Of a DNA stretch of 64,000 nt, positions 40,971 through 50,579 are shown piece by piece (within the stretch, counting starts at the first letter, position 1; every line of letters begins with the position of its first letter). Below the pieces are notes generated by a model. That model did no database searches and was not told the origin of the DNA. It saw only the letters and a program-made list of their open reading frames with translations. The DNA comes from Mycolicibacterium hippocampi (GTDB lineage Bacteria > Actinomycetota > Actinomycetes > Mycobacteriales > Mycobacteriaceae). The position numbers and the translations under genes were made by a program. The DNA lies in assembly GCF_010723735.1 (NCBI RefSeq), contig NZ_BLLB01000002.1, forward strand, positions 1,240,001-1,304,000. Reading direction: 5' to 3'.

Positions 40971-41864
40971 ATGCGGTCCAAACTGACCATCGGAGAGTTC
41001 GCCACCGTGACGCATCTGAGCGTGCGGACGTTGCGGCGCTACCACGAAGCCGGACTCCTCGAGCCCGCAACGGTCGATCCATTCACGGGTTACCGGTACT
41101 ACGAGGCCGACCAGATCCCGACGGCGCAGGTCATCCACCAGCTCCGTCGACTCGATGTGCCGTTGGTGGAGGTCCGGTCGATCCTCGCCACCGATGACCC
41201 GCAGCGACGGGCCGACGTGATCGCCGGCCACCTCAGCCGATTGGAGGCCGAGCTGAACCGGACCCAGGCAGCCGTGGTGTCGCTGCGCCGGCTGCTGCGC
41301 CCGGAACCAGCCGATGTTCACGTCGAGTTGCGGTCGGTCCCCGCCCGCACCGTCGCCGCGATCTCGGGCGAAGTGCGCGTTGGCGATTCGCTGGGTTGGT
41401 ATGACGCTGCGATGGCCGAACTGGACGCGGCATATCCGGAAGCCGACCGCACCGGCCCGCCCGGCGGGCACTACGCGAACGAGCTGTTCTCCCACGGCGT
41501 CGGGGTGATGACCGTCTTCCGGCCGGTCCGTGCCCCCCGTCCCTCCGGCCGGATCGAGGCCATCGAGCTTCCGGCGGCAGATCTCGCCGTCGCCGTCCAT
41601 TCCGGACCTCACGACGACCTCGACGTCACCTACGGCCGGCTCGGCGCTTGGGTGGTGTCCCACGCGCTTGCGGTGGACGGGCCGATCCACGAGACCTATC
41701 GGGTGGGCCCCCGTGACACCGAGGAGCCGACGAGGTGGCGGACGGAGATCGGCTGGCCGGTGTTTCAGCTCGCCCCGTTGAGTGGGACGGACCAGGGCAG
41801 CGGCGATCACGTGACGGTGGCGCCGGCAGCCTCGCCGATCAGATCGGCGACTGCCTCGGGGTGA
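40971..41864 (+). CDS. MerR-family regulator with GyrI-like ligand domain
   Basis: A 297-residue regulator. Residues 1-70 form the MerR winged helix (LTIGEFATVTHLSVRTLRRY, GYRYYEADQI), ~75-115 the dimerisation coiled coil, and ~125-275 a GyrI/BmrR-type ligand domain (RSVPARTVAAISGEV, HSGPHDDLDVTYGRLGAWV). It likely senses a small amphipathic molecule. ATG 40971 follows GAGGAGGCAG. The last ~58 bases overlap the convergent lipoprotein gene. Confidence 0.83.
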   Translation: MRSKLTIGEFATVTHLSVRTLRRYHEAGLLEPATVDPFTGYRYYEADQIPTAQVIHQLRRLDVPLVEVRSILATDDPQRRADVIAGHLSRLEAELNRTQAAVVSLRRLLRPEPADVHVELRSVPARTVAAISGEVRVGDSLGWYDAAMAELDAAYPEADRTGPPGGHYANELFSHGVGVMTVFRPVRAPRPSGRIEAIELPAADLAVAVHSGPHDDLDVTYGRLGAWVVSHALAVDGPIHETYRVGPRDTEEPTRWRTEIGWPVFQLAPLSGTDQGSGDHVTVAPAASPIRSATASG

Positions 41865-42640
41865 GAGACCGTGACGGCGTGGGACGCATCGATCTCCACC
41901 GTCTGCGATTTCGCCCGTTCACCCATGAAGCGCATCGACTCGGCGGGGATCGCGAGATCCTCGGTGGTGACCATGTTCCACGAGGGAATGTTCTTCCACG
42001 CAGCCACGGTCGCCGGCTCGTTCAGGGCGGCCTCGGCGATCGGTCGTTGCGTCGCCGCCATCAGCCCGGTGACTTCCGGTGCCACGTCCGCGGCGAACAC
42101 CCTCCGGAACTCGTCCTGCCTGATGTAGAGGTCGCTACCCTCCTCACCGCCGGGCAGTGGGAACGCGACGGTGTCCAGCGCCGGTCCGAGCTCGGCGCCG
42201 GGAAACTTGGCCGCCAGCTGTGAGGTGCTCTCACCGGGTTCGAGGATGAAGCTGGCGATGTACACAAGCGCCTTGACATTCGGGTGCCCGGCGGCTGCCT
42301 GGCTCATCACCGACCCGCCGTACGAGTGCCCGGCCAGCACGACCGGGCCCGACACGCTGTCCAGGACGCTCCCGACGTACTCGGCGTCGCTGTGCAAGCC
42401 GCGCAATGGGTTTGCCGCAGCGATCACCGGATAACCGTCGCGCTGGAGATCCTCGATCACGCCGTTCCAGCTCGAGGAGTCGGCGAACGCTCCATGGACG
42501 AGCACCACGGTGGGTTTGCCCTCCGCTGCCGTGGGCTGTCCATGCGGATCCTGTTGCTCGGCTGTCGCATCGCCGCACCCGGAGAGGGCGGCCATGGTGA
42601 CGCCGGCAGCGATGGTCGTCAGTGCAGAGGTGAGTTTCAT
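41807..42640 (-). CDS. Alpha/beta hydrolase, lipoprotein form
   Basis: A 277-residue protein with an N-terminal lipoprotein signal (MKLTSALTT..., lipobox LSGC, Cys22), then a hydrolase domain: VVLVHGAFADSSSWNGVI, LAGHSYGGSV (nucleophile Ser in GHSYGG) and IDASHAVTVSHPEAV. It is clearly paralogous to the next gene upstream, which lacks the signal. The two are 41 bases apart and probably co-transcribed from the palindrome-bearing region at 43.5 kb. Confidence 0.82.
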   Translation of the reverse strand: MKLTSALTTIAAGVTMAALSGCGDATAEQQDPHGQPTAAEGKPTVVLVHGAFADSSSWNGVIEDLQRDGYPVIAAANPLRGLHSDAEYVGSVLDSVSGPVVLAGHSYGGSVMSQAAAGHPNVKALVYIASFILEPGESTSQLAAKFPGAELGPALDTVAFPLPGGEEGSDLYIRQDEFRRVFAADVAPEVTGLMAATQRPIAEAALNEPATVAAWKNIPSWNMVTTEDLAIPAESMRFMGERAKSQTVEIDASHAVTVSHPEAVADLIGEAAGATVT

Positions 42641-42681
42641 GGTGCGCTCCTGAGGGGTGTGACAGGGATGTGTCGTCGAGG

Positions 42682-43383
42682 TCAGACGGAGGCAGCGGCC
42701 TCGAGGATGAAATCAGCGACCGCATCGGGCTGCGAAGCCGGAAGCGCGTGCGAGGCGCCGGGAATCTCGGTGCTGGCGCGGGCGTCGGCGCGCCCGGCCA
42801 TGAAGCGGAAGGTCTGCGCCGGGATGGCGAGGTCGAGTTCGGGATAGATGAACCAGGACGGCAGCGTCTTCCACGCCGGTTCACCCGATCCCTCGTTGAG
42901 TGCGGCGGTGTTGAAAGGACGCTGCGTGACGGCGTCCAAAGCGGCTTGCTCCGCGCTCAGGTCTGCGCAGAAGTGCTGGTGGTAGGCGTTCTGGTGGATG
43001 TACACGTCGGCGGTGCCGTCGGCGAGCGGCACCTCGTAGAGGTGCTCACCGAGCGTGGCGCCGGGGTACCTGCCGAGCAGATCGGGGGTGGTCTCGCCCT
43101 TGTCGGGGGCGAGGCCGGCGACGTACACCAGAGCTTTGACGTCGGCGTTGTCGCGGGCGGCGTTGGTGATGACCGCGCCGCCATAGGAATGGCCCGCCAG
43201 CACGATCGGGCCCTGGATACCGGCCAGCAGATCCGCGACGGCGGCGGCGTCGGAGCTCAGGGTGCGCAGCGGGTTGCCCGCGGCGATGACGCGGTGTCCG
43301 GTGGTGTGGAGGCGGCGGATGACGCCGTTCCAACTGGCGGACTCGGCGAAGGCGCCATGGACAAGCACGATGGTGGGTTTCAT
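42682..43383 (-). CDS. Alpha/beta hydrolase, cytoplasmic paralogue
   Basis: A 233-residue protein with TIVLVHGAFAESASWNGVIR, LAGHSYGGAV (nucleophile Ser) and IPGASHALPASQPDAVADFI. It shares most motifs with the downstream lipoprotein hydrolase but starts directly at the domain (MKPTIVLVHG), so it is cytoplasmic. The pair likely arose by tandem duplication followed by loss or gain of the signal. Substrates may be esters, amides or lactones; unknown. Confidence 0.83.
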   Translation of the reverse strand: MKPTIVLVHGAFAESASWNGVIRRLHTTGHRVIAAGNPLRTLSSDAAAVADLLAGIQGPIVLAGHSYGGAVITNAARDNADVKALVYVAGLAPDKGETTPDLLGRYPGATLGEHLYEVPLADGTADVYIHQNAYHQHFCADLSAEQAALDAVTQRPFNTAALNEGSGEPAWKTLPSWFIYPELDLAIPAQTFRFMAGRADARASTEIPGASHALPASQPDAVADFILEAAASV

Positions 43384-43703
43384 TGTGGTGGCTCGCTTTT
43401 GTGGAGTGTGCGGATGCCGTCTTCGGCCCGCACACTCCACTGTCGTGTCCGTGACGGCCCGGCGAATCTGTCATCCGACTACCGGTCCAACGGGCACCGA
43501 TCCCAGCCGGTGCAGTCGTTCGACCTAATTGCGTCGCTTCGGCTTGAACCGGCATCGCCAGCGCGATATATTGCATATCGCTAATCCACGCCGGGCGGTG
43601 CCGTTCGCCTCAGGTCGGGTGACTGGCCGCTCAGGGAAAGGTCGGGATGGGACGCGGTATCACCGGAAGTGCCTGTGCAACAACGAAAGCAGATCGAGGC
43701 CGG
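43384..43703. other. Intergenic region of about 320 bases upstream of the hydrolase pair
   Basis: No gene supported; reading frames here are shadows with poor composition. It contains the perfect palindrome at 43563-43581, some 180 bases before the hydrolase start, and the end of the gntR gene beyond. Confidence 0.5.
43563..43581. promoter_or_regulatory. ATATTGC palindrome, copy 2
   Basis: GCGATAT-ATTGC-ATATCGC: perfect 7-bp inverted arms and the same ATTGC spacer as copy 3. Strongly AT-rich against its GC-rich surroundings. Confidence 0.65.
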
Positions 43704-44360
43704 TCAGGCCTCTGCGGCGTGCGCGTCCAAAGTCAGCCAGTTTCGCCGTGTTTCGAGCGCGGCAGCCTCCGCGTCGCCGGCCCCGGCGAAGGCGATGATC
43801 CGGGCGTGCTGGGCGACGGAATCGCGTCCCTGCAGCGAGGCGAACCGGATGCGCTCCACCCGTCTGAGCACCGGGGTGTACTGGTCGAGAACGGTGCGGA
43901 TCGCCGCGTTCCCCGAACGGTCGACGGGGATTCGGTGGAAGGCGTCGTCGGCATCAACGGCTGCGACGACATCCCCGGTTCGCAGCGCCTCGGCGAAAGT
44001 GTTGTTGGCGGCCCGCATACCGGTCAGATCGGCCTCGGTGATCAGTGGCACCGCCGTGCGCACTGCAAGCTCGTTCATCGCGGCCGTCACCTCCTGCGCG
44101 TCTGCCAGGGTGTGAGGGTCGATCGGGCTGACGATCGTGTAACGGCCCGGTTTGGTCTCGACCAGTCCGGCCGATTCGAGGCGGGCCAACGCCTCCCGAA
44201 TTGGTGTCCGGCTCACGCCGAGCCAACTGCTGAGCTCTCCGTCGACCAGTCGTTCGCCCGGTTCGAGGGTGCCGTCGATGATTGCGTCGCGGATCCTCAC
44301 AAACACGCTGTCGCGCAGCAACTGCCGCCCTTCGGGACCACTGGCAACGGGAACCGGCAT
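43704..44360 (-). CDS. GntR-family regulator, FCD (FadR C-terminal) type
   Basis: A 218-residue regulator: GntR winged helix at ~15-75 (RIRDAIIDGTLEPGERLVDGELSSWLGVSRTPIREALARLES), then an all-helical FCD ligand domain with metal-type residues in DDAFHRIPV and QHARIIAF. It diverges from acdS (81-base gap), an arrangement described for actinobacterial ACC deaminase genes, so it probably controls acdS. The gap between them contains no copy of the ATATTGC palindrome. Confidence 0.85.
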   Translation of the reverse strand: MPVPVASGPEGRQLLRDSVFVRIRDAIIDGTLEPGERLVDGELSSWLGVSRTPIREALARLESAGLVETKPGRYTIVSPIDPHTLADAQEVTAAMNELAVRTAVPLITEADLTGMRAANNTFAEALRTGDVVAAVDADDAFHRIPVDRSGNAAIRTVLDQYTPVLRRVERIRFASLQGRDSVAQHARIIAFAGAGDAEAAALETRRNWLTLDAHAAEA

Positions 44361-44441
44361 ACCTCAATCATGCACCGTCGGTCTCGGGCACGGGCGTGAA
44401 CCCATCACCTGACCCCCGGACCCACCGTCAAAAGGAGAATC

Positions 44442-45449
44442 ATGTCCGTTGCCGACTTCGAGCGGTATCCGTTGCTCTTCGGCCCCAGCCCCGTCCATCC
44501 GCTGGAGCGGCTGAGCGAGCACCTGGGCGGTCCGCGGATCTGGGCGAAGCGCGAGGACTGCAACTCGGGACTCGCCTACGGCGGTAACAAGATGCGCAAG
44601 CTCGAGTACATCGTCCCCGATGCGCTGGCCATGGGGGCCGACACCTTGGTCTCCATCGGCGGTTATCAGTCGAACCACACCCGCCAGGTGGCCGCAGTCG
44701 CCGCGCGGCTCGGCATGAAGTCCCGGCTCGTGCAGGAGCGGTGGGTCGACTGGCCCGACGTCGTCAACGACAAGGTGGGCAACATCCTGTTGTCCCGGAT
44801 CATGGGCGCAGACGTACGCCTGGACCCCGCTGGATTCGGCATCGGGATCAAGGACTCTTGGGAGACCGCGCTCGAAGAGGTTCGTGCGGCAGGCGGCGTG
44901 CCCTACGGAATCCCCGCAGGCGCCTCCGAACACCCGCTCGGCGGACTGGGTTTCGCCAACTGGGCCTACGAGGTGCGGGAACAGGAACAGGAACTCGGCG
45001 TCTTCTTCGACACGATCGTCGTCTGTACAGTCACCGGTTCGACACACGCCGGGATGATCGCCGGATTCGCGGGACAGCACCGCCCGCGCCGTGTTCTCGG
45101 CATCGACGCCTCCGCGACCATCGAACGGACACGCGCGCAGGTAGCCCGTATCGCCCGCAACACCGCCGAGCTCATCGGTCTCGGCCGGCCACTGCAGGAG
45201 GACGAGATCACCGTGCTGGACGGCTGGGCCGGTGACCGGTACGGCATCCCGGTGCAGTCCACCATCGACGCGATCAGGCTCACCGCCAGCCTCGAGGGGA
45301 TGATCATCGACCCGGTTTACGAGGGGAAGTCGATGGCCGGACTCATCGACCTGGTCCGGGGAGGGCAGATCTCACCGGAGTCGACGGTGCTCTACGCGCA
45401 CCTGGGAGGACAACCGGCCCTCAATGCGTACGCGGGTGCGTTCGACTGA
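44442..45449 (+). CDS. acdS: 1-Aminocyclopropane-1-carboxylate (ACC) deaminase
   Basis: A 335-residue PLP enzyme that splits ACC, the plant ethylene precursor, to 2-oxobutyrate and ammonia. PLP-binding Lys50 is in [10 protein letters not shown]. Residues that distinguish true ACC deaminase from D-cysteine desulfhydrase are present: Tyr293 and Glu294 in DPVYEGKSM and Leu321 in LYAHLGG (one less than the usual 294/295/322 numbering). One oddity is GGYQSNHT where GGIQSNQT is usual. AAGGAGAA precedes the ATG. Confidence 0.88.
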   Translation: MSVADFERYPLLFGPSPVHPLERLSEHLGGPRIWAKREDCNSGLAYGGNKMRKLEYIVPDALAMGADTLVSIGGYQSNHTRQVAAVAARLGMKSRLVQERWVDWPDVVNDKVGNILLSRIMGADVRLDPAGFGIGIKDSWETALEEVRAAGGVPYGIPAGASEHPLGGLGFANWAYEVREQEQELGVFFDTIVVCTVTGSTHAGMIAGFAGQHRPRRVLGIDASATIERTRAQVARIARNTAELIGLGRPLQEDEITVLDGWAGDRYGIPVQSTIDAIRLTASLEGMIIDPVYEGKSMAGLIDLVRGGQISPESTVLYAHLGGQPALNAYAGAFD

Positions 45450-48204
45450 CGGGGACGTCCAGGCTCGGGTCGGCGGACAGCGCGTCCCGAAGCCCAGCCC
45501 GCGAGGACACGCCCAGTTTGGGGAAGACGCGGTACAGGTGCGCGCCGACGGTCCGGTGCGACAGGTAGAGCCGTTCGGCGATCTGCCGATTGGTCATCCC
45601 GCTGGCTGCCAAGTGCGCGATCTCCAGCTCCTGCGCCGTCAGCGGAGCAGAGGTGGGCGACGATTCACCACGGCGACGGAAGCCGTTGGCGTGCAGCGCT
45701 TTTCGGGTTCGCTCCAGCCACGGCTCGGCTCCCATGGCCTCAAAGCCCTCGCGGGCATCGAGGAGGAGTTGCCGTGACCTGTGTGAGATCTTGCGCCGCC
45801 GAAGGCTTTCGGCATGGGCCAGGCGGATGCGGCACGCCTCGAACAGCCACCGGTAGGAGGCAGGCGCGGTGAGTAGTTCTTCCAGTCGGGCATCCGCTGC
45901 GTCGTCATCGAGGACCAGCGCCTCCACCCCGCGCTGGATGAGCTCCATCCGCGGGGACAGCGCGCCGACGTCGGCCTCGCGTATTGCTTCGACGTGCGCT
46001 CGGGCGTCCTCGTTGCGTCCGGTGCGCAGCGCCGCCTCCACGAGGTCGAACATCACCCAGGTGCTTTGCGGTACGTAGGAGGTGAGGACGCCGGCCGGGC
46101 TCAGCGCCGCGGCGTGGCGGAATGCGGCGTCGAAGTCACCTGTGGCCGAAGCGGCGAGCGCACGCGGATGGTGGGAGTACCGATGGACACTGGTGATCCC
46201 ACGGGGCTTCGCCCAGTGGCTCATCTCGTCGGCGAGCGCGAACGCCTCGTCGGCACGGCCGCGGCCGGCCGCCATCAGCGCCCGGTTGTACAGGAAATAC
46301 CACGTGAAGAAGGTCAAACCGGTGGTGATGCAGAGTTCTTGCCCCTGCTGCGCGAGCTCCTCGGCCTCGTCCCAGCGGCCGGTGAGGTAGTCATCCAGGC
46401 ACAGGTGCATCAGCGCTCCGATATGCCTACGCGGGGAACCGCCTCCGCGCCCCTGGTGAACCAGCCGCCAGTGCGCTTCCCGCGTGTCGGCAAGACGGTC
46501 CAGATATACCGATGCCGAGCCGATGCGGATGATCGTCGACGGGTTCTCTTCGCCGGGAAGCGTCGCGAGAATGCGCTCCAGCTCAGGTGCGGCCGCGGCA
46601 CCGGTACGAACCGGGTCGACGAACGTTCTGCTGACCAACGCAAGAATCTCCGGCGGTTCGGGGGTCAGTTTCCGCAAGGCGCGGAAGAACGGCTCCCAGT
46701 GTGCGGGCGTGCCCGCGTACCACGAGAGAAGCAGCAGGGTGTGCATTGCTTCGACCAGCGCTGTGTTGTCGGCCCGGTAGCCGTGATCGGCGGTCTCGAT
46801 GGCACCTACCAGGAGCCGGTGCGCGGTGTTCACGTCACCGTCTCCGTTGAGCATCAGGAACGTCGCGGCGTTCGCCGCATGCAGTGAGCCACTGGGGTCC
46901 GGGCCCGCTCGGCGGGCCTCTGCCAGAAGGGTGTTCGGGTTGCCGACGCTGCCTCCGGCTTCCGCGCCGATGTATGCGGCCTCAGCCAGCCTGCGTCCCC
47001 GGCCAGCGGTCGTTGTGCTCAGTTCGGCTGCGCGGACGAGCGCCGAGACGGCCCCGAGCGCATCGCCGCGCAGCATTGTCCGATGTGCCACGCCGTCGAG
47101 CATGCCTGCGGCCGTCTCGTCCGGCCCGACCGCCGCTGCGGCCAGATGCCAGGCTCGTCGCTCGGGATCACCATGTGGCAAGTCGGCCAGCACGAGGTGG
47201 GCGTGGCGCCGTTCCTCGTGCGTGGACATCGCAACAATCGTCGACCGGATCAGCGGGTGGCGGAACGTGATTCGCGCCGCGCTATCGTCGACGTGTACCA
47301 GTTGCGCTCGCTCAGCGGGTGCCAGATCACTCAGGCCGAATTGCTCGCCGGCCGCCTCGCGGAGCAGCCGGACATCGCCGGTGCTTTCGAAGGCCGCGAC
47401 GAGCAGCAACCGCCGAGTGGGTTCTGGGAGCGCTGTGATGCGGGAGGCGAAGAGGGCTTGCAACCGATCGCTCAGCGGCACGTCGTCGGGCTGGTCCGTG
47501 TTCTGGGTGTCGGATCCGGTCAGCGGGGCGGCCATTTCGACCAGTGCGAGCGGATTGCCCTGGGCCAGGTCGAGTACCCGCCGGCGGGTCCGAGGTGGCA
47601 GGTGGGGGAACCGGTCGTCGATCAAGTGTTCCGAGGCGTAGATGTCGAGTGGTTCGACGAGCTGCTCGGTCAGCCCGCGCCGGTCGAGGAAACTCGCGCT
47701 GCCGGTTCGGCAGGACATGACCACCCCGATGGGGTGACCTGTCACCCGCCGGGCGATGAAACCGAACACGACCGCACTGGCGCGGTCGGTCCACTGCACG
47801 TCGTCGATGAGGAGCAGCGCCGGTGTCTGCTCGGCGACCGCGGCGACGAGCGACAGTGCTGCGTTGCAGACGAGCAGCTCGCCCGGCGGCATGCCGGACC
47901 CGAAGCCCAGCGCCACCGACAGGGCGTCTTGCTCTCCAGGTGCGAGGCGTCCCAGCTCGGCACGTAGGGGGAGCAGAAGCTGGTTCAGCCCGGCGTAGCT
48001 GACGTCGGCCTCGAACTCCGCCCCCGAGGCGCGCAACACGAGCATGTCGGCCGCGCCCGCCAGGTCCGCTGCGGCGTCGAGCAGAGCGGTTTTACCGACA
48101 CCGGGTTCACCACGGACGAGGCGGGTGTCGCCGGTGTGTTGTGCCCGGTCGAGGAATCCCGCGATACGGTGCAGCTCCACGCCGCGACCGAACAGATTCA
48201 CCAT
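45421..48204 (-). CDS. Large LuxR-family (LAL) ATPase regulator
   Basis: A 927-residue regulator: AAA/STAND ATPase at the N-terminus with Walker A GEPGVGKT (32-39) and [11 protein letters not shown]alker B, a long helical repeat-like middle, and a C-terminal LuxR helix-turn-helix ([44 protein letters not shown]). Such proteins sense a ligand and activate nearby operons. A perfect ATATTGC palindrome ends at 48247, 25 bases from its start, so it is either autoregulated or controlled by the MerR or GntR neighbour. Its end overlaps acdS by 29 bases. Confidence 0.85.
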   Translation of the reverse strand: MVNLFGRGVELHRIAGFLDRAQHTGDTRLVRGEPGVGKTALLDAAADLAGAADMLVLRASGAEFEADVSYAGLNQLLLPLRAELGRLAPGEQDALSVALGFGSGMPPGELLVCNAALSLVAAVAEQTPALLLIDDVQWTDRASAVVFGFIARRVTGHPIGVVMSCRTGSASFLDRRGLTEQLVEPLDIYASEHLIDDRFPHLPPRTRRRVLDLAQGNPLALVEMAAPLTGSDTQNTDQPDDVPLSDRLQALFASRITALPEPTRRLLLVAAFESTGDVRLLREAAGEQFGLSDLAPAERAQLVHVDDSAARITFRHPLIRSTIVAMSTHEERRHAHLVLADLPHGDPERRAWHLAAAAVGPDETAAGMLDGVAHRTMLRGDALGAVSALVRAAELSTTTAGRGRRLAEAAYIGAEAGGSVGNPNTLLAEARRAGPDPSGSLHAANAATFLMLNGDGDVNTAHRLLVGAIETADHGYRADNTALVEAMHTLLLLSWYAGTPAHWEPFFRALRKLTPEPPEILALVSRTFVDPVRTGAAAAPELERILATLPGEENPSTIIRIGSASVYLDRLADTREAHWRLVHQGRGGGSPRRHIGALMHLCLDDYLTGRWDEAEELAQQGQELCITTGLTFFTWYFLYNRALMAAGRGRADEAFALADEMSHWAKPRGITSVHRYSHHPRALAASATGDFDAAFRHAAALSPAGVLTSYVPQSTWVMFDLVEAALRTGRNEDARAHVEAIREADVGALSPRMELIQRGVEALVLDDDAADARLEELLTAPASYRWLFEACRIRLAHAESLRRRKISHRSRQLLLDAREGFEAMGAEPWLERTRKALHANGFRRRGESSPTSAPLTAQELEIAHLAASGMTNRQIAERLYLSHRTVGAHLYRVFPKLGVSSRAGLRDALSADPSLDVPVSRTHPRTH

Positions 48205-48228
48205 GGTGGTCCGTACCCCTCGCCGCTT

Positions 48229-48247
48229 GCAATATATTGCATATTGC
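48229..48247. promoter_or_regulatory. ATATTGC palindrome, copy 3
   Basis: GCAATAT-ATTGC-ATATTGC, perfect 7-bp arms. It lies between the SDR stop and the LuxR start, so it must serve the LuxR gene promoter. Confidence 0.65.
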
Positions 48248-48274
48248 CAGTGTCATGTTGTCAAGAGGCACTGG

Positions 48275-49120
48275 TCAGTCGGGTGGGAAGTCGGAGCCGC
48301 GGGACAGCGCCTCGTGGGCGCGGATTTCGGTCAGCGAGTCTTCGAGCGTCGCGACGACGGTGTCGAACCCGCCGCTGCCGAGGATCAGCCGTCGGGGCGG
48401 CGGGTCCTGGGCCATGGCGGCGATCACCGCACGGACCCCCCGTTGCGGATCGCCGGGCTGGGTGCCGTTCTGTTCGATCATCGCGGCCCGGATCTGCTCG
48501 AGCATCGGCCGGTATTCAGCGATGGATTCGGCGACGGGCTCGTCGCCGAAACCGGCGTAGGCGCGGGTGCGGAAGGCCCCCGGCTCCACGGTCATCACCC
48601 GAATACCGAGCGGCGCAACCTCATCGCGGAGAACATCGGTGACCGCCTCGACGGCGAACTTCGTCGCGCTGTAGTAGCCGAATCCGGCGACACCGCGCAG
48701 CCCCGCCACCGAGGACATGTTGACGATCCATCCACTGCCTCTTGCGCGCATCCCCGGTAGCACCGCCCGGATGACGGAGAGCAGCGCGAAGAAGTTCAGC
48801 TCGAACATCGCGCGAACATCGGCGTCGGCCATGCCCTCGATCGATCCGAACCAACCGCGCCCGGCGTTGTTCACCAGAACGTCGATACCGCCGAAGTGCT
48901 CCTCGGCCTCTTGTACGGCGGTCTGCACCTGTTCTACATCGGTGACGTCGACGGGCAGGACCAGCACGCGGTCGCCGTAGAACCGGGCCCACGTCTCCAG
49001 TTCCGCCGGCCGCCGCACGGTGAGTACCACCCGACCCCCGATATCGAGTGCGGCGTCGGCGTAGGCCATTCCGAATCCACCGGGGGTACCGCCGGTGATG
49101 AACCAGGTCTTAGCCGTCAT
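48275..49120 (-). CDS. Short-chain dehydrogenase/reductase
   Basis: A 281-residue SDR: WFITGGTPGGFGMAYADAAL (a GxxxGxG variant), NNAGRGWFG, Ser in NMSSVAG, active-site YYSATKFAVEA. It resembles oxidoreductases with a long C-terminal segment (VIAAMAQDPPPRRLILGSGGFDTV). It follows the SnoaL-like gene by 2 bases on the same strand; together they may modify the same small molecule. Confidence 0.83.
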   Translation of the reverse strand: MTAKTWFITGGTPGGFGMAYADAALDIGGRVVLTVRRPAELETWARFYGDRVLVLPVDVTDVEQVQTAVQEAEEHFGGIDVLVNNAGRGWFGSIEGMADADVRAMFELNFFALLSVIRAVLPGMRARGSGWIVNMSSVAGLRGVAGFGYYSATKFAVEAVTDVLRDEVAPLGIRVMTVEPGAFRTRAYAGFGDEPVAESIAEYRPMLEQIRAAMIEQNGTQPGDPQRGVRAVIAAMAQDPPPRRLILGSGGFDTVVATLEDSLTEIRAHEALSRGSDFPPD

Positions 49121-49122
49121 GG

Positions 49123-49476
49123 TCAGGGCTCGATCACGAGTCGGCTGATCAACTCGCCGTCGAGAGTGAACCGATAGTGCAGGTCGGCCGTCCCGCCCGG
49201 GAAGTCGCCTTCGAGGCGCTGTAGGACGTCGATGTGCGCTGGGTCCGTCGTTGTTGCACCGGTGAACTCGGTCGTGAACGTGTACTCACTACCGGCGCTG
49301 CCCAGCCAGGTCCTGATTGCGTCCCCGCCGTGGAAGGTGTGGCCCTCGTCTGTCACTTCGGCGTCGTCGGTGAAGGTGCGTACCGCGGTGGCGACGTCAC
49401 GTGACCGGTGGGCAGTCAGGTACGTCGTCACCACGGTGGGCAGGGCGTTCCAGGTGGCGTTGTCGTTCTCTGTCAT
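49123..49476 (-). CDS. SnoaL-like protein
   Basis: A 117-residue NTF2-fold protein: VVTTYLTAHRSRDVATAVRTFTDDAEVTDEGHTFHGGDAIRTWL and a strand-rich C-terminal half. These small proteins act as cyclases, dehydratases or binding proteins. First gene of the two-gene transcript with the SDR. Confidence 0.78.
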   Translation of the reverse strand: MTENDNATWNALPTVVTTYLTAHRSRDVATAVRTFTDDAEVTDEGHTFHGGDAIRTWLGSAGSEYTFTTEFTGATTTDPAHIDVLQRLEGDFPGGTADLHYRFTLDGELISRLVIEP

Positions 49477-49555
49477 ACCGCCACCGTCGGCCCTCCCCCA
49501 AGGAGAGGGTCAAGGTGGTTTGGTTGCGCTGCCGTCTGATGGGTACCGGTAGAAC

Positions 49556-50308
49556 ATGGTGCGCGGCGACGAACTGCTGCATCGGCCGGCGGACCAGCGC
49601 GAACGCTGGGCCGACGAGATTCTGGACCGGTTGGCGCCGATCATGGGCGTGCTGGGCATTGTGTTCGTGCTCTTGGTGCTCGGCGAGCAACTGGCGCGCC
49701 CGGGACCGCTGTCGACGGTGCTGGCGGTGCTGAGCTGGCTGTTGTGGGCGGTGTTCGCCATCGAGTTCGTCGCGCGGTTGGTGGTGGCGCCCAGCACAAC
49801 GACGTTCCTCCGGCGCAACTGGTGGCAGGTGATCTTCCTGGTGTTGCCGTTCCTGCGGCTGCTGCGACTGCTCCGAGTCGCGCGGTTGACCAGGTCAGGT
49901 CGCGTGTTGGCCGGCGCGGTGCGGGGCAGCCGATCCGCACAGCAGGTGTTGGGGAGCAGGCTGGCCGGTCTCGGGTCGGTGGTGGCGATCACGGTGCTGG
50001 GCAGCAGCCAGTTGCTGTACCAGTTCAGCGATTACCCCCGGTACGCCGATGCCTTGCATTCGGCTGCGCTGGGAGCTGTCACGGGTGAGCCGTTGGGGAA
50101 ACCCGACGGCTTCGCCCAGGTGACCGACGTGGTCCTGGCGATCTTCTCGGTGGTGGTGTTCGGCGCGCTCGCAGGGTTGCTCGGTTCGTTCTTCATCGAG
50201 AATCGAAACCAGCACAAGGAGGCCGCCGGTCAGTCGAGTAGCGACCAGACTGCAATTCCTGGAGCCGATGACGGGAATCGAACCCGCGTATTCAGCTTGG
50301 GAAGCTGA
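49556..50308 (+). CDS. Voltage-channel-like membrane protein
   Basis: A 250-residue membrane protein with ~4-6 helices. An S4-like helix of spaced arginines (RLLRLLRVARLTRSGR, ~100-115) resembles voltage-sensor channels, but the pore segment (YPRYADALHSAALGAVTGEPLGK) lacks a clean TVGYG filter. Start ATG 49556 gives MVRGDELLHRPADQ. The last 49 bases (IPGADDGNRTRVFSLGS) are antisense to a tRNA-Gly gene, an overlap often seen as an annotation artefact; the true end may still lie here as no earlier stop exists. Confidence 0.7.
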   Translation: MVRGDELLHRPADQRERWADEILDRLAPIMGVLGIVFVLLVLGEQLARPGPLSTVLAVLSWLLWAVFAIEFVARLVVAPSTTTFLRRNWWQVIFLVLPFLRLLRLLRVARLTRSGRVLAGAVRGSRSAQQVLGSRLAGLGSVVAITVLGSSQLLYQFSDYPRYADALHSAALGAVTGEPLGKPDGFAQVTDVVLAIFSVVVFGALAGLLGSFFIENRNQHKEAAGQSSSDQTAIPGADDGNRTRVFSLGS

Positions 50309-50333
50309 TGTTCTGCCATTGAACTACATCGGC
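50260..50333 (-). tRNA. tRNA-Gly (anticodon CCC)
   Basis: The minus strand folds as a full cloverleaf: acceptor GCCGATG/CATCGGC, anticodon stem TCAGC/GCTGA around loop TTCCCAA (anticodon CCC), T-arm GCGGGTTCGATTCCCGT, discriminator T and encoded CCA. 74 bases with CCA. It matches the tRNA-Gly position before dcd in other mycobacteria. Confidence 0.95.
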
Positions 50334-50579
50334 CTTTTCGAACACGAAGGCTAACACCCGGCGGCCACCTGCCGTGAGCTGCCCAGTGTCGAGTTGAGTA
50401 GTGCTCTGCCAGCTCATCGAGGAGATGTACGCCCAAAGTACGGTTTGTGATGGATTTCCGTCCAATCCCGTCATAGACCGTGCACTCGCGCGTCTTCGAG
50501 TTGCACAGCGATGCGGCGTGTGACCGGTTTACCGCCTGCTCGGCGATTCCCGGCCCGGGTCGGCGGCTACGCTCGTGCC

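Noticed and set aside
44361..44441. GntR as proven binder of the ATATTGC palindrome
   Set aside because: Its own divergent promoter with acdS contains no copy, so the assignment among MerR, GntR and LuxR is left open.
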